From Salvelinus alpinus (lineage: Eukaryota > Chordata > Actinopteri > Salmoniformes > Salmonidae), in contig NC_092099.1 in assembly GCF_045679555.1 (NCBI RefSeq), positions 12,538,076 to 12,602,075 on the forward strand: a stretch of 64,000 nt of DNA, written 5' to 3'. The position numbers were made by a program, and so were the translations under genes. The notes under the pieces were generated by a model that worked only from the letters and a program-made list of their open reading frames with translations, searched no databases and was not told where the DNA came from. Below, piece after piece: positions 26,896 to 57,287 of the stretch (position 1 is the first letter of the stretch; every line of letters starts with the position of its first letter).

Positions 26896-28600
26896 TATGT
26901 TAGATTCACGTCTAAATCTCAACCAAAAATCAACAAAAAAAATATCAACTTTAAAAGCACTTTAAATAAAGTCCTATTCTTTAAATTCAATTATTGGTTG
27001 AGATGGAGACGTGAATCCAACATTAATGATTAACTTGAAGACAACCAAAGCTTGAAACCCTAGGCCTATGTGTATTGCCTATTTTTAGTTGAACCCTGGG
27101 TTGAATTGAAACAATAGCTGGTGATGACTTTGCAAATGCTATACTTTAGAGGCCTAAATAGACTCACTGATGATATATGACTTGTAAAAAGTATGGTTAC
27201 ATTTCGATAGCAACAGTAAATATATTTAGTTATTAAAAGATCGAGAACCATTCTCATGATAGCACATTGGTAGTAGTGTGTGACAAATATCAAAGATAAG
27301 CAGGGCTGGATGGGAGACCAAATGAATAACTATAGGTAGATCAACTGTCCAGTAGGAGGTGCAGCCCAGACTATTGTTTTTTTCTGATAGTGGATATAAC
27401 GTTGAAGATCTGACATCGTTTCAAAAATGGTACAAATTCAACATATTTGTCTATGTTGAAAATTGGTTACATTGAGGACCTAATCCTGTGGTTGAAATTT
27501 TCGTTGATTCAACCAGTTTGTGCCCAGTGGGTAGCCATTTAACAGGCTTATGGCCAGGGGATAGAAGCTGTTTAGGAGTCTGTTAGTCTGAGCCTTGATG
27601 CACTGGTACCGCCTGCTGGACGGGAACATGGAGAACAGTCCATATCTCAGGTGGCTGGAGTCTTTTGGAATTTTTCGGGCCTTTTTCATACACCGCCTGG
27701 CATGTACATCCTGGATGGCTGGGAGCTTGCCCCCAGTAGTGCGCTCGGACATCTGGCCAGGATGCTCTCAATGGTGCAGTTGCTCCTGAGGATCAATGCC
27801 AAATTGTTTCAGCCTCCTGAGGGAGAAGATGTGTTGCCGTGCTTTCTTCAAGACTGTTCTGGTGTGAGAGGACCATTTTAAGTATTCAGTGATGTGGACA
27901 CTGAGGAACTTGAAGCTCTTGACCATCTCCACTACATCCCCATTGATGTGGATGGAGGTGTGCACCCCCGTTTCCAGGAGTCCACGATCAGCTCCTTGGT
28001 CTTGCTGACGTTGAGCGAGAGGTTGCTGTCTGACCATCTCCCTGTTGGCTATCTCATTGCCATTGGTGAACAGGTCTAACACTGTCGTGTTGTCAGCAAA
28101 CTTGATGGAGATGGAGTTGTGCATGGCCACACAGTCGTGGGTAAACAGGGAGTACAGGAGGGGTGTAAGCACATAGCCCTGGAGGACCCTCGTGTTGAGG
28201 GTCAGCCTGGCAGAGGTGTTGTTGCCTACTCTCACCACCTTGGGTCAGCTCATCAGGAAGTCCAGGATCCAGTTGCAGAGGGAGGTGTACAGAGCTTCGT
28301 GACGAGCTTCGGGGGCACTATGGTGATAAACCAAATGTTCGGGTGCCTGGGATGGAGGTGACGTGTGCCATGGCCAGCCAGTCAGAGCACTTCATGATTA
28401 AAGATCTTAGTGCTACAGGGCGGTAGTCATTGTGGCAGGTAACAAGAGTTCTTGGTAAAAGGAATGATGGTGGTCAGCTTGAGTCATGTGGGGATTACAG
28501 ACTGGGGAAAGGAGAGGTTGAAATGACAGTGAAGGTACCTTCCAGCTGGTCTGTGCACGCTCCGAGAACGCGCCCTGGAATACCGTTTATAAAGGGTAGC

Positions 28601-29664
28601 TTGATGCAAAGTGCTGTATATACCAACTAATTGTCTATCTAAAACTAAATGGACAGACAAACCTGATACATTTGTAATTCACCAGGTATACCAACACAAC
28701 ACAATTGTTTTAATAAATTTATAAAAACCCATGGAGAATGCTATCTGCAAATAGGGGCTATACCTATAAAATACTGTCTCTACTGTTACAAATGTATAGG
28801 GCTTCACCTGAGCTGAACATAACCTTGCAGCTGTCAGTGTACAAAGCCATTACACCAAGGTGTCTGACTGAGCCCCTGAATGAAATCACAAGTGATTTAC
28901 TTCAGCCTCTGCCTTTACACTCGTCGTGCCAAACCACATGGTACAAAAGCCAGGCCTAATGGCTAAGGAGTTTGGCATGTTAGCCAGACAACACTAGCAC
29001 CCTAGATGCACTACACTAGCACCCTCGTTTTCTGTTCTACAGTACCTCAGGCACCGGCATACCTCCTGGTCAGGTCACATGGTTAGGAAAAACTCTAAGC
29101 TGCTCGGCAGCACCATGCCCGTTATGACACCAATGTATCGAATTTAGGAAAACGGTTTAGAAAAATGAGCCCCCTGCTTCTGACGCAGTCTGGGACTGCC
29201 CATATTAGGTCCCTAATGTAGATCTACGGGTTGTAACTTCCAGAATGCAGAGGTCAGCCAACTGGGCAACAGAACAAGGTTAAGGGTATTCCATACACAG
29301 ACCCAGTGCAACAACCACTCAAGAGTACTGTTGTTGACTGAATTCTTTCAGGACAGTGGAACTTGATAAAAAAACATGCTTCTTTATTGACCAATGCATC
29401 CTTATAGCCTTCATCGGTTTTAATAAATAAATAAACATCCACTGTCCTCAAAGAATAGATTAATTTCTCTTCACTTCAGTTTGCTCGTCAATTCATGCAC
29501 CTTGGTTGAAAAGCGAGGTTGCGGCAGTGTTCCCTTCCCTTTCTATTGACTGTAAATGCAAAGTGAATCTGACTGATGGCCTCCCATACAGCTACCTGCA
29601 TGAAAATCACTACACACCTTCAAATCATAGGTGACCACATTGTTAGTGCATTTCCATAGTAACC
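28601..29664. other. no recognisable gene
   Basis: This is intergenic sequence between the LINE and a Tc1-like fragment. The short open frames on both strands have no recognisable domain. Confidence 0.45.
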
Positions 29665-30124
29665 TACAGGAAACTGACAAAATAAACACCAACATAAAGT
29701 GTCTTAATCAGGCGTTGGGCCACCACGAGCCAGAACAGCTTCAATGCACCTTGGCATAGATTCTACAAGTGTCTGGAACTCTATTGGAGGGATACAACAC
29801 CATTCTTCCATGAGAAATTAAATCATTTGGGTTTGTTGATGGAAAACGCTGCCTTTGGTGACCGAGACGGCCATGGCATACGCTTTACATCGTTGCCCTG
29901 CTAATCAAACCATTCAGTGACCACTCGTGCCCTGTGGATGGGGGAAATGTCATCCTAGGCATAGCCATGGTAGCCAAAATATTGTCCAGCCCAGAATGTA
30001 TATCCGTGACCCTAAACATGAGTTAATTGCTTAATTAACTCAGGAACCAGTGTTGAAGCATCTGCTTTCATTATACTTTCCCTCATTTACTCAAGTTTCC
30101 CTATTATTTTGGGCAGTTACCTGT
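29665..30124. mobile_element. Tc1-like fragment (GTAACTGCC-ended family), internally deleted
   Basis: The sequence includes AGGCGTTGGGCCACCACGAG and TTCAATGCACCTTGGCATAG and ends TATTTTGGGCAGTTAC. The same family, in the opposite sense, is at 36620-37425. There is no transposase frame. Confidence 0.65.
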
Positions 30125-32218
30125 ATTTCAAACCCATTAACAAACCCACTCCGAATGTAGAGGTTATTTTCGCTTTAATGCTCAGTTCCTCTCTATTCTT
30201 CAAGGTCAAGGCTACCTACGTCCTGCCCCTGGATAAATGGCACCGCTCAAGGGGAAGCGAGAGTGTGAGAGAGACAGCAATAGAGTGGGAGAAAGAAAGA
30301 GGCAGGTAGTGTGTGTGTTTTCCGTGGTGTCAGTTTGAAGCTGAAAAAGAAACTGTTTCTCAAAGAAAACGGTTTGCCAGCTTAGTGACGGAGTTGGACG
30401 AATGCATTCTTGGAATAAACGTGCAGAATGAATTCAAGGCCATCTGTTGAAGGATCATTATCACCACAGGCAACACTTTGCTTCAATGTTTTAATTTAAA
30501 AGCTACCATCACCTAAAAGCTGAGGGGAAACAAGTACACAAATAATATGCATTACTGTCGTCTTGCAGTACTGTAGTGGGTATTACAGTTTAAAATCATT
30601 CTGCCATTTGCTATAATTTGTAGGCCTACTAAGATGCAACGTTAAATGGGAAGCACAGTGAGTAATCAACCGGCCTGATACACAAAGCAGAAAAATGAGA
30701 CCTTGCTAAAAACTAAATCTGGTCAGGAGATGGCTAAAATGACCAGTTAATATGGACCATGAATGACTCCCAAAACAGCACTGTTCCCTATATAGTGCAC
30801 TACCTCTGACCAGATCCCTATTGGCCTTGGTCAAACGTACTGAAAAGGTGCCATTCTCAGGATGTATGTAAAATATGCAACAACATATTTTTTGAGGGGG
30901 GGGGGCACAGTAAGTCCTGGCAGACAACTGACATAGCCATTGCTTTGCCCTTTACCGGTCCCATGTTGATTCCGGAGTATGAACCACCGCAGTTGGTACC
31001 ATTTACCATTCTAGACCAGCCTTTTGTTTCTCTTCTGGCAAGTGCTCCACAATTCAAGCAGTTCAATTTATAGTCATTAGGACCTAGCAAACCCTGTGAC
31101 ATTTCCCAAATGAAAATGAATTGGTATTTTCCAGTCGAGATTGAGAGGTGTTCAATATGGAAATGGATTAACATGCCCTACATACTTTGCTGCATTTCAT
31201 TATTTGTTTAGTAGTTCAAAGGCTGGACACAAGAAAATGTCCTTTGTGCACTGAACAGCTTGCGTCTCAGAGGCATGTCAGTGAAACGGCACTATGCAAA
31301 GGCAATGGAACTGTCTAGTCCGGGGGGGGGGGGGGGGGGACAAAGGAAAATATTCAGAGCTGTTGAAATGAAAATATGCTCTTAGTGGTTTGCATAACAA
31401 CCACTAGTAGTACTCACCACCAGCATATTGCTTATCCTGACAGAGTTGCAAAACTGTGTTAACGTTCTCAAACTTCCCAGGTTTTCCAGTAATCCTGGTT
31501 GGGAGTATTTCCAGACGTACTGTTTATTCCCACCTACATTTTGGGATTCGGGAAGGTTACCAGATTTTTGCAACCCTATCATGACATGTACAAATGCTCA
31601 GGTTTTAGTAGATGGTGGACAAATATTGTGGCAATCATTCCAATGATATGTTTTAATTATGAGAGTAAAATGGTTCATTTGATGTTGTGACTATGACATA
31701 TGAGACAGATAGCAGCTATATGGTTTTTCTATTTAATTAATAGAAATCACTCCTTGTTATAAAATATTAAAGAAATGAAAAAGCCTGAAGTTCGACTTCA
31801 ATTACTTAGACAATGCACGCCGTAAGACAATATTAGTGCTCCTGTATGAATTGAGTTCAGTGTCATCTAGTAAATATTTTATTTGCTCTTTTAGCATTTG
31901 TCTCAATAAAGCTGATGAAACAACCAAACAAAGAACAGGTACATAATGTAAAATGTATGGTGATATACAAAGTTTCTACGACAGGATACGTTAAGACAAC
32001 ACCTCCGTAGGACGAATAAAAGAGAGTGCCTACAGCTGTCCGCAGCACAATTCTACAACACAGTGCGTTAGCTAAATAAGTTACAGCTTGGACGAAATAC
32101 CAAGAGAATTGGTCTAACAATTTCGTAAAACAGCGGTGCAAGAGATGCAGTCCAAGTAAGAATCAAAAACATTTTCCTAATTCTGATTACTGTTAAGATA
32201 TGGAGTTTGTGTGGACTA
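30125..32218. other. sequence downstream of the ACVR1-type gene; no gene seen
   Basis: It contains a poly-G tract at 31321-31339 (about 18-19 G), another G-run near 30895-30905, and a short palindromic-repeat piece (TATATAGTGCACTACCTCTGA, near 30788). None of the small frames shows a domain. Confidence 0.5.
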
Positions 32219-32224
32219 TTTATT
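32219..32224 (-). terminator. acvr1: candidate polyadenylation signal of the ACVR1-type gene
   Basis: AATAAA on the minus strand lies about 520 bases beyond the stop codon. Another candidate is at 31878-31883. Position and hexamer are the only evidence. Confidence 0.3.
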
Positions 32225-32745
32225 AAAAATAAAATTTAAATTAAAATAAAAAAAAATGTTTTTGGCAAGTTGCGTTTTTCCCCCAAATACATTCGCAACA
32301 TTGCATGTCAGGAATGCAAACATTGCTAGTGCAATAACAGCGATAAAGCACAGCCAATATTGCTGAATGAAATACGTTCATATGTTTCTCAAACTTAAGT
32401 CGTGTCAAAAATAAAAATGGGTAGCTCTAAAGCGATAAACGGTACTCAAATGCCCAGGTAACAGTCTCTTCTTTGAAGAACGTTAGTTCAATATTCCTAT
32501 GTCTTTCAAGTGATAGTCACCTAATTTCCAAGACTATTGGCAGTGTTTTAAATGCCCTGTAAGCCATCTTTGGATGCCAAAATGTGTCCCACCAAGAGTG
32601 TTGCAAATAAATACAATGTGCCACTTCAAGAGCACTGAGCCCAACCAGTCTCTTTTCTCCTGTGTGTTGTCCAGGAAACCAAACTGCCTGACATCTTTTA
32701 AAGGCCATTAGGTCTTCTCTCCCTCTGCATCAACGAGGAAGAAGC

Positions 32746-51123
<18,378 letters not shown>

Positions 51124-52985
51124 CTGGAAGAGACAGAAGTTGTGATTAGACGACCATATGACATTGGAATAACGTGTTCACTAAACATGGATCTTCAAAA
51201 TAGCGTACAATTTAGAAAGACAAGATACATACATTTATTTGTGTCACATCATTTGACAAATCAACGTCTATGTAAATGCCTTTGTTATGTCCACTAAAAT
51301 GATTTCAAGCCACTTGCTGTGACAGGATAAAAGGATGGAAAGAGAGGGGGGGGGGGGGGGGGTGATCTAAGAGCACCATCATAATGGCATTTTTACTCAA
51401 AGAGAAAACCCTTTCCTTGTTTTCAATAAAGAGTCAACATCAACTTTAAAATGCTCAAGTAAAGTGGGTCTCATGCCTTCCTGTTGTCCTGGCAACAAGG
51501 TGTTGAGTGGCAAGCAATGGGGAGACTGATGCACTCCTATTGGCTGAGCTGTAGAGAGCGAGGGAGAGCGAGAGAGAGAGACAGCCTTCTTGACAGCAAG
51601 GGGAGCAGACAGACGCGGCAGGAGAACGAGGAGGACCGGAGAGGGGCACAGCAGGGAGCACCAACGTGGGAGCCCAAATAGAAACATTTCAAATGAGGAG
51701 GCTGGGTCTTTAAAACCTTCTATATATATATGTGTCTTTAGGCACATCGACATGCATGTCCATTGACGTCTGCTTGATTTCGGCTGTGATCCGTCTGATT
51801 CAAGCAGAGCCCACCGCACTCTACAGCAACACATCCGCACTCCATTAAAATAAGATGCATGTTTTCCAAATCTATTCCTGTAATAATTCCACACCGATAA
51901 GATTTGATGCGGGAGGATATATCTCTCTCCAATTACACCACCTTTTCCCCGCGCAGCGTGTTTACGACATACTAAGCCCGGGCTGATCGTTATCTTGGCA
52001 GTGTGTGTCTGCCCACTGATAAATATCCCAGTGGTGTATTCCCAAAGCCTTTGTGCCCGCTCCCAGACATAAATGTTAGCATTACCCCAACACCGCCTGT
52101 ATGGCCCTGCTCACACAGACCACATGCTGCTCCTTTAATCAGAGCACAAAACAGAGGCTGCCACTGAGAGATAATCAGGGGCTCTGTGCAGAGCAGAGTG
52201 TGGACAGGGAGGGGTCAGGAGGACCGAGGGGGGCACACATGTATGGCCAGGGGGCAACGAGAGGGCAGGGGGACAGAGGGAGGGGGAGGGCACTGAGGAG
52301 GAATGGAGGGTGGCAGATGGATAGGGGGCAGCACAATTAACGAGGACAGGGCACAGACTGGTAAGGGAGGACAATGAGGGGGTAGGTCAGTTAAGGTGGA
52401 CAGCATAGTTTGGTTAAGGTAGCTAAATTACGGTAATGTTTCCAAAATTCCCAGGTTTTCCAAAAAATCCTTGTTGGAGGATTCTGATGTCGTGCATATT
52501 CCCTCCTGATTGGCCGGAATTTTGGAGAAAGTTAATAGAATTCTGCAACCCTAGTTGAGGTGAGAACAAACACAGTGCAGCTGCATATAGGGATGCATAG
52601 CATGACACAGATCTCAACACCCTGATACAGGATGCTGTCTTCCAGGCACCTAATATCCATCAATATATCACCTCAATTATCTGCCCAGTGAACCTCAGCC
52701 ACTTCATCTGCTCAATCACTAGCCTTCAAAAAAAATAAAAAACATATATTTTTTTAAATCACTGCCAGTCTGCCTTCACACAAAGACGAGAATGCGACCA
52801 CAATCTATTTGGTTTGAGGATAGCCTAACTTTTGCAGCATATCAAAAAGGCAAAACCCTATCGTCATCTTGCGAGGACAGCGAGCAGCAATGCCTGTGTT
52901 GAATAACAAACCGGGTCATGCAAGGCAGATCTGATGCAGTATTTGTGTTGAGGGATTAACATGTGCTCCTCCTGATATTGGAGAC
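51124..52985. other. 5' side of the ACVR1-type gene; untranslated exon not located
   Basis: It includes a G-run at about 51346-51362, a GAGA-rich patch near 51551-51585, and G-rich purine sequence near 52200-52390. An upstream 5' UTR exon should exist here or beyond, but I cannot pinpoint it. Open frames on both strands show no domain. Confidence 0.4.
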
Positions 52986-52998
52986 CTCAGAGTAGATC

Positions 52999-53089
52999 CT
53001 GAGAGAGAGAGAGAGAGTAGATCCTGAGAGAGAGAGAGAGAGAGAGAGAGTAGATCCTGAGAGAGAGAGAGAGAGAGAGAGAGTAGATC

Positions 53090-53141
<52 letters not shown>
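52999..53141. repeat. (GA)n / (TC)n microsatellite with interspersed TAGATCCT units
   Basis: GA runs are separated by repeats of TAGATCCT (three interruptions before a long uninterrupted GA run ending at 53141). It directly abuts the 3' end of the LINE at 53142. Confidence 0.95.
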
Positions 53142-53144
<3 letters not shown>

Positions 53145-53321
53145 TTTTTTGACTTTTTGTCTTTCTTTATTGAAACATTCTCATTTCATTTAAAACTCAC
53201 CCCCCCCCCTAAAATAAAAAAACAAAAATATATCCTGTACTGCATACATGTACCATACTCACCTTTCCATCTACCACATGATACAAACCAACATCACCAT
53301 ACACAAAAACAATACCCTCTC

Positions 53322-56300
53322 CTACAACCGTATATCCAAAACATCTTCCCCAGCAATACAGACAGCCCCCCCAACACACCATATCTCCTCAAACATCTCC
53401 ACACATTTGATCAGTTTATAGAACTCAAACTCAACCCTAAGGCGCGCAGAGACCATCCCATTAAACAGTAGTAAAGGGTCTGTTATCCCCCCACCTTTGA
53501 CCCTGTTTCTCCTTGTTAGCCAAATAGCTAATTTTGCCTGAGCAAACAGAAAATTCAACAAAACACATTTTTCTTTCTCCTTACTCGAATACCTGTATCC
53601 CATTATAAACATCCCAACAGCAAAAAACACCCCCAACCTGTCACACAGACATTCCAACAGAGACATTAATGGCATTAACCTGGTGCACACAGAAAACACA
53701 TGAATCACAGTTTCTTTCATTTGACAGAAAAGACACCCCTGCCCAATTCCCGGATCAACCCGTGCCAACCAGCTGTTAGTGGCCAGGGCTCCATGAAGAA
53801 CCCTCCACTGGAGGTCCCCTGACCTCTTTGGTACTGGGGGTTTGTAGAGCGCCCTCCATCTAAAACCCACCATACTCTCCGCCCCACATACCCCCTGCCA
53901 CTGATGTGCCTTCACTCCTGTTAGGCTTCTAATGTTCCTAACCTTAACGCAGAGGTTGTAGAGGGCTTTACCTCCCACCCCCTCAAACTCCCCCAGGCTC
54001 GGAGTGTTAAAATCTAACAAGTCCTCCAGACCCCCTTGCCAGTCTCCAGTCTCTGCCGTCACCTGCAGTGGCGGAAACATTGGTGGCCCCTCTCCCTTTG
54101 GCCTCTCAAACACCCCCCTTACCGGCTCAGACAGTGCCTCCTGGACCTCCTCCAGGAATCTCTCCAGCAGCCTAAGAGACGTTATTCCTGTTTGTTGCGC
54201 CAAGACCTCCGGGGTTTTCCACCCCTCCTCTCCCAGCAGTCTCAGGTCACCTAGCCTTTGTAAACCCCCTGCCATCAGTTGCCTCTGCAGGGTGGCCGAC
54301 TGAACCGATCTCAAAGGGATGGCTGGGTTGTGGAAAATAGGCTCCTCCCACACCCACTGCCCAGGCTCCACACCCCCTTCTCGTGTGGGCCTTAGCAGCT
54401 GCCAGGCCCTCAGCACCGCAGAGTAAAACTCTGAGAGACCTGCTGTACTCAGCCTCTCCAGCTTCATGAGGAACAGCTGCCGGTCCAACCCTAATCCGCC
54501 AGCTCTCCTCAGCAGCGCGCATGCTGGTTCCCTCCAGCCAACATCAGTATGGTACAGCAGTCTCTGCACCGCCTTTAGCCGGAAAGCAGCCATCCTGCTC
54601 TCCAGTTCCACCAGGCCCTGTCCTCCTTCGTGGACGGTCATGTACAACACTGCTGCCTTCAGCCAGTGATGGCCCGACCAAAAGAAGTCCACCAGCTTGC
54701 GTTGCAGGTCTGCAAGCAGACCGGCGGGGGGGTTGAGGACAGCCAGTTTATGCCACAAGGAAGATGCCACCAGGTTGTTGATTATCAGCACCCTCCCTCT
54801 ATATGACACTTGGGACAGGAGCCACCTCCACCTGGCCAGTCTTGACACCACTGCCTGTGACAGCCCCTCCCAGTTCTTGCTGACCCACCTCTCCGAGCCC
54901 AGGTACACCCCCAACACTTTAAGCCCTTCACAACCCCACTGCAAACCCCCTGGAAGCAGAGGAGGAGCCCTATCCCCCCATGCCCCACATAACAGAGCTT
55001 TGCTCTTTCCCCAGTTTACCTTAGCTGATGAAGCTCCCTCGTACACCTTCAGACTGGTCTCTAGTTCCTGCATATCTTGCCCATCCCTGACCATCACAGA
55101 AACATCATCTGCATATGCTGAGACTGCTATTCCTGTCACCACCTCCATGCCTGTCCAGCACACTCCCTGCAGTCTCCTGCGTAGCAGTCCTAAAAAAGGC
55201 TCAATGGCTAGTGTGTACAGCTGCCCAGATAGAGGGCATCCTTGTCTAATGCCCCGTCTCACCCAGACAGGCCTACTGAGCGCCCCTCCCACCTTAACCA
55301 TACATGACGCCCCAGCATACAACAGCTTCACACAGTTCACAAAGCTCTTCCCAAACCCAAACACAGACATCACATTAAACAGATACTCATGATCCACTCT
55401 ATCAAAAGCCTTCTCTTGATCTAAAGAGACCAGTCCAAAGTTCACATTAGAACCTCTCGACAAGTCCAACATGTCCCTAATCAAGAACAAGTTGTCCGTG
55501 ATTGAGCGTCCCGGTACACAATATGTCTGGTCCTTGTGTATTATAGAGTCCAGATGGGACTTCAGTCTGTTAGAGAGGACCTTGGCAAATATCTTATAGT
55601 CCGCACAGAGTAATGCCACAGGCCTCCAGTTCTTAAGTTCACACAAGTCCCCTTTTTTGGGCAGGAGAGTCAGTGCCGCCCGACGGCAGCTCATCGGCAA
55701 CTCTCCTACCTCGACACATTCACGCAACACGCAAAAGAAATCCTGTCCAATAGTTCCCCAGAATTTTTTGTAAAACTCCACTGGAAGTCCATCGACCCCG
55801 GGTGCACGACCGGGGGACATCTGGGTTACGGCCTCTGCCAGTTCATGTGACAACAGAGGAATGTCCATTTCATCCCTCTGTGCCCGAGAGAGCTTAGGGA
55901 GTCCTGCGAACAAGACCTGAGCACACATAGGATCACACATTTCTGCCCTATACAATTCAGTATAAAACTCCACAGTCCGCTCCCGCATCTCCCCCACCAC
56001 AGAGGTCACCCGCCCATCAGACAGCCGTAGACAATGCATACCCTTGGCTTCACTGCTCTGTCTTTCCAAACCAAAGAAGAAGGAGCTGGGAGCATCCATC
56101 TCCTTGAGCATGGAGAACCTAGCTCTTACAAGTGCTCCCTTTGCTTTAACCTGGAAAAAACTACCCAGGTCCCTACGTAATTCGGCTAAGTTAGCCTGGA
56201 GTCCTACATTGCCTTGCCCCACCATCTCTACCTCCATCTCACTAATACACCGCTCTAGTTCCCCCAATACTCTCCTAGCCTCTGAGGATGAGAGAGCTGT

Positions 56301-57287
56301 GTACTGTTGACAGAAAAGCCGAATTTGCACTTTCCCCACATCCCACCATTGACTCAGAGACTCATACTCCTCTCTTCGCTGCCCCCATCTTTCCCAAAAA
56401 GTCTGGAAACCTGAGCAAAAAGTGGCATCTTGTAAGAGCTTTACATTGAACTTCCAATAAGATGCCTGCCGGGGCCCTGGTGAAATAGACAGCCGAGCCA
56501 TGGTTATGTGGTGATCCGAAAACCCCACTGGGAGAATGGTAGCACCCAGCAGCCTATTGCTCTGATTCCTGGACATGTAAAAACGATCAAGTCGGGCTGC
56601 ACTCACCCTAGCCCCAAAAACCTTCACCCACGTATACTGTCTTGTGTTTGGATGTTTAGTTCTCCAAACATCCACTAGGTCAAACTGATTAAAGATGTCC
56701 CTTAACACTCCCACTGACACTGAATGAGGCTCTTCCCCATTTCTGTCTTTTGTAAAATCCATTGTACAGTTCCAGTCACCTCCGATCACCAGCGTCTCCT
56801 CAGGCGCTACTTGTGAGAGTTCCTGTCTAAGACTCCCAAATAGAACCCCTCTTTCTCTCCCTGTGTTAGGCGCATACACATTTATAAAGACAAAACCCAT
56901 GTTGTTAATCTCTGCTTTAACAACAAGCAACCTGCCCCTACACACCTCCTTTGAGGAGCAAATTTTTACAGCCAGACCCGGTGCAAAAAGGACTGCCACC
57001 CCTGCACTAAGATTTGTCCCATGGCTCAACACACTTGCCCCTTTCCACCAGAGCCCCCAAACAACTTCATTCACCACATCACTATGCGTCTCCTGCAGAA
57101 ACAACACCTGTACTTTCTTTTGTTTTACATATTCACCCAACACACTCCTCTTTCCCGCATCTCTGGCACCATTTATATTAAGCGAGCCTACCCGAAGAGT
57201 CTCCATAAGAAGTGGGAGAAAAGCCAGCAGAGAAATAGACCAATAGGAAAGCTCAAAAAGCCCCAGTGTCAGTAAGAAATTAAACAT
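53322..57287 (-). CDS. LINE ORF2 protein: endonuclease and reverse transcriptase
   Basis: A 1,321-residue frame. N-terminal AP-type endonuclease from about residue 30 (VGSLNINGARDAGKR, LFLQETHSD, VIGGDWNCTMDF, and SDHHITMARL). Reverse transcriptase: LTLLPKKGDLCELKNWRPVA, then FGLVSLDQEKAFDRVDHEYL and RQGCPLSGQLY, with the catalytic YADD at residues 725-728 (55115-55104). A C-terminal knuckle GCLFCQMKETVIHVFSVC lies near residue 1180-1210. It nicks target DNA and copies the element RNA into it. The likely native start is METLRVGS at 57206 (residue 28), because the preceding 27 residues are hydrophobic and not domain-like. No stop or frameshift is seen over the full domain set. Confidence 0.88.
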   Translation of the reverse strand: MFNFLLTLGLFELSYWSISLLAFLPLLMETLRVGSLNINGARDAGKRSVLGEYVKQKKVQVLFLQETHSDVVNEVVWGLWWKGASVLSHGTNLSAGVAVLFAPGLAVKICSSKEVCRGRLLVVKAEINNMGFVFINVYAPNTGRERGVLFGSLRQELSQVAPEETLVIGGDWNCTMDFTKDRNGEEPHSVSVGVLRDIFNQFDLVDVWRTKHPNTRQYTWVKVFGARVSAARLDRFYMSRNQSNRLLGATILPVGFSDHHITMARLSISPGPRQASYWKFNVKLLQDATFCSGFQTFWERWGQRREEYESLSQWWDVGKVQIRLFCQQYTALSSSEARRVLGELERCISEMEVEMVGQGNVGLQANLAELRRDLGSFFQVKAKGALVRARFSMLKEMDAPSSFFFGLERQSSEAKGMHCLRLSDGRVTSVVGEMRERTVEFYTELYRAEMCDPMCAQVLFAGLPKLSRAQRDEMDIPLLSHELAEAVTQMSPGRAPGVDGLPVEFYKKFWGTIGQDFFCVLRECVEVGELPMSCRRAALTLLPKKGDLCELKNWRPVALLCADYKIFAKVLSNRLKSHLDSIIHKDQTYCVPGRSITDNLFLIRDMLDLSRGSNVNFGLVSLDQEKAFDRVDHEYLFNVMSVFGFGKSFVNCVKLLYAGASCMVKVGGALSRPVWVRRGIRQGCPLSGQLYTLAIEPFLGLLRRRLQGVCWTGMEVVTGIAVSAYADDVSVMVRDGQDMQELETSLKVYEGASSAKVNWGKSKALLCGAWGDRAPPLLPGGLQWGCEGLKVLGVYLGSERWVSKNWEGLSQAVVSRLARWRWLLSQVSYRGRVLIINNLVASSLWHKLAVLNPPAGLLADLQRKLVDFFWSGHHWLKAAVLYMTVHEGGQGLVELESRMAAFRLKAVQRLLYHTDVGWREPACALLRRAGGLGLDRQLFLMKLERLSTAGLSEFYSAVLRAWQLLRPTREGGVEPGQWVWEEPIFHNPAIPLRSVQSATLQRQLMAGGLQRLGDLRLLGEEGWKTPEVLAQQTGITSLRLLERFLEEVQEALSEPVRGVFERPKGEGPPMFPPLQVTAETGDWQGGLEDLLDFNTPSLGEFEGVGGKALYNLCVKVRNIRSLTGVKAHQWQGVCGAESMVGFRWRALYKPPVPKRSGDLQWRVLHGALATNSWLARVDPGIGQGCLFCQMKETVIHVFSVCTRLMPLMSLLECLCDRLGVFFAVGMFIMGYRYSSKEKEKCVLLNFLFAQAKLAIWLTRRNRVKGGGITDPLLLFNGMVSARLRVEFEFYKLIKCVEMFEEIWCVGGAVCIAGEDVLDIRL

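Noticed and set aside
52999..53141. CRISPR-like array (regularly spaced TAGATCCT units)
   Set aside because: Spacing elements are simple GA repeats in a vertebrate genome; it is a compound microsatellite.
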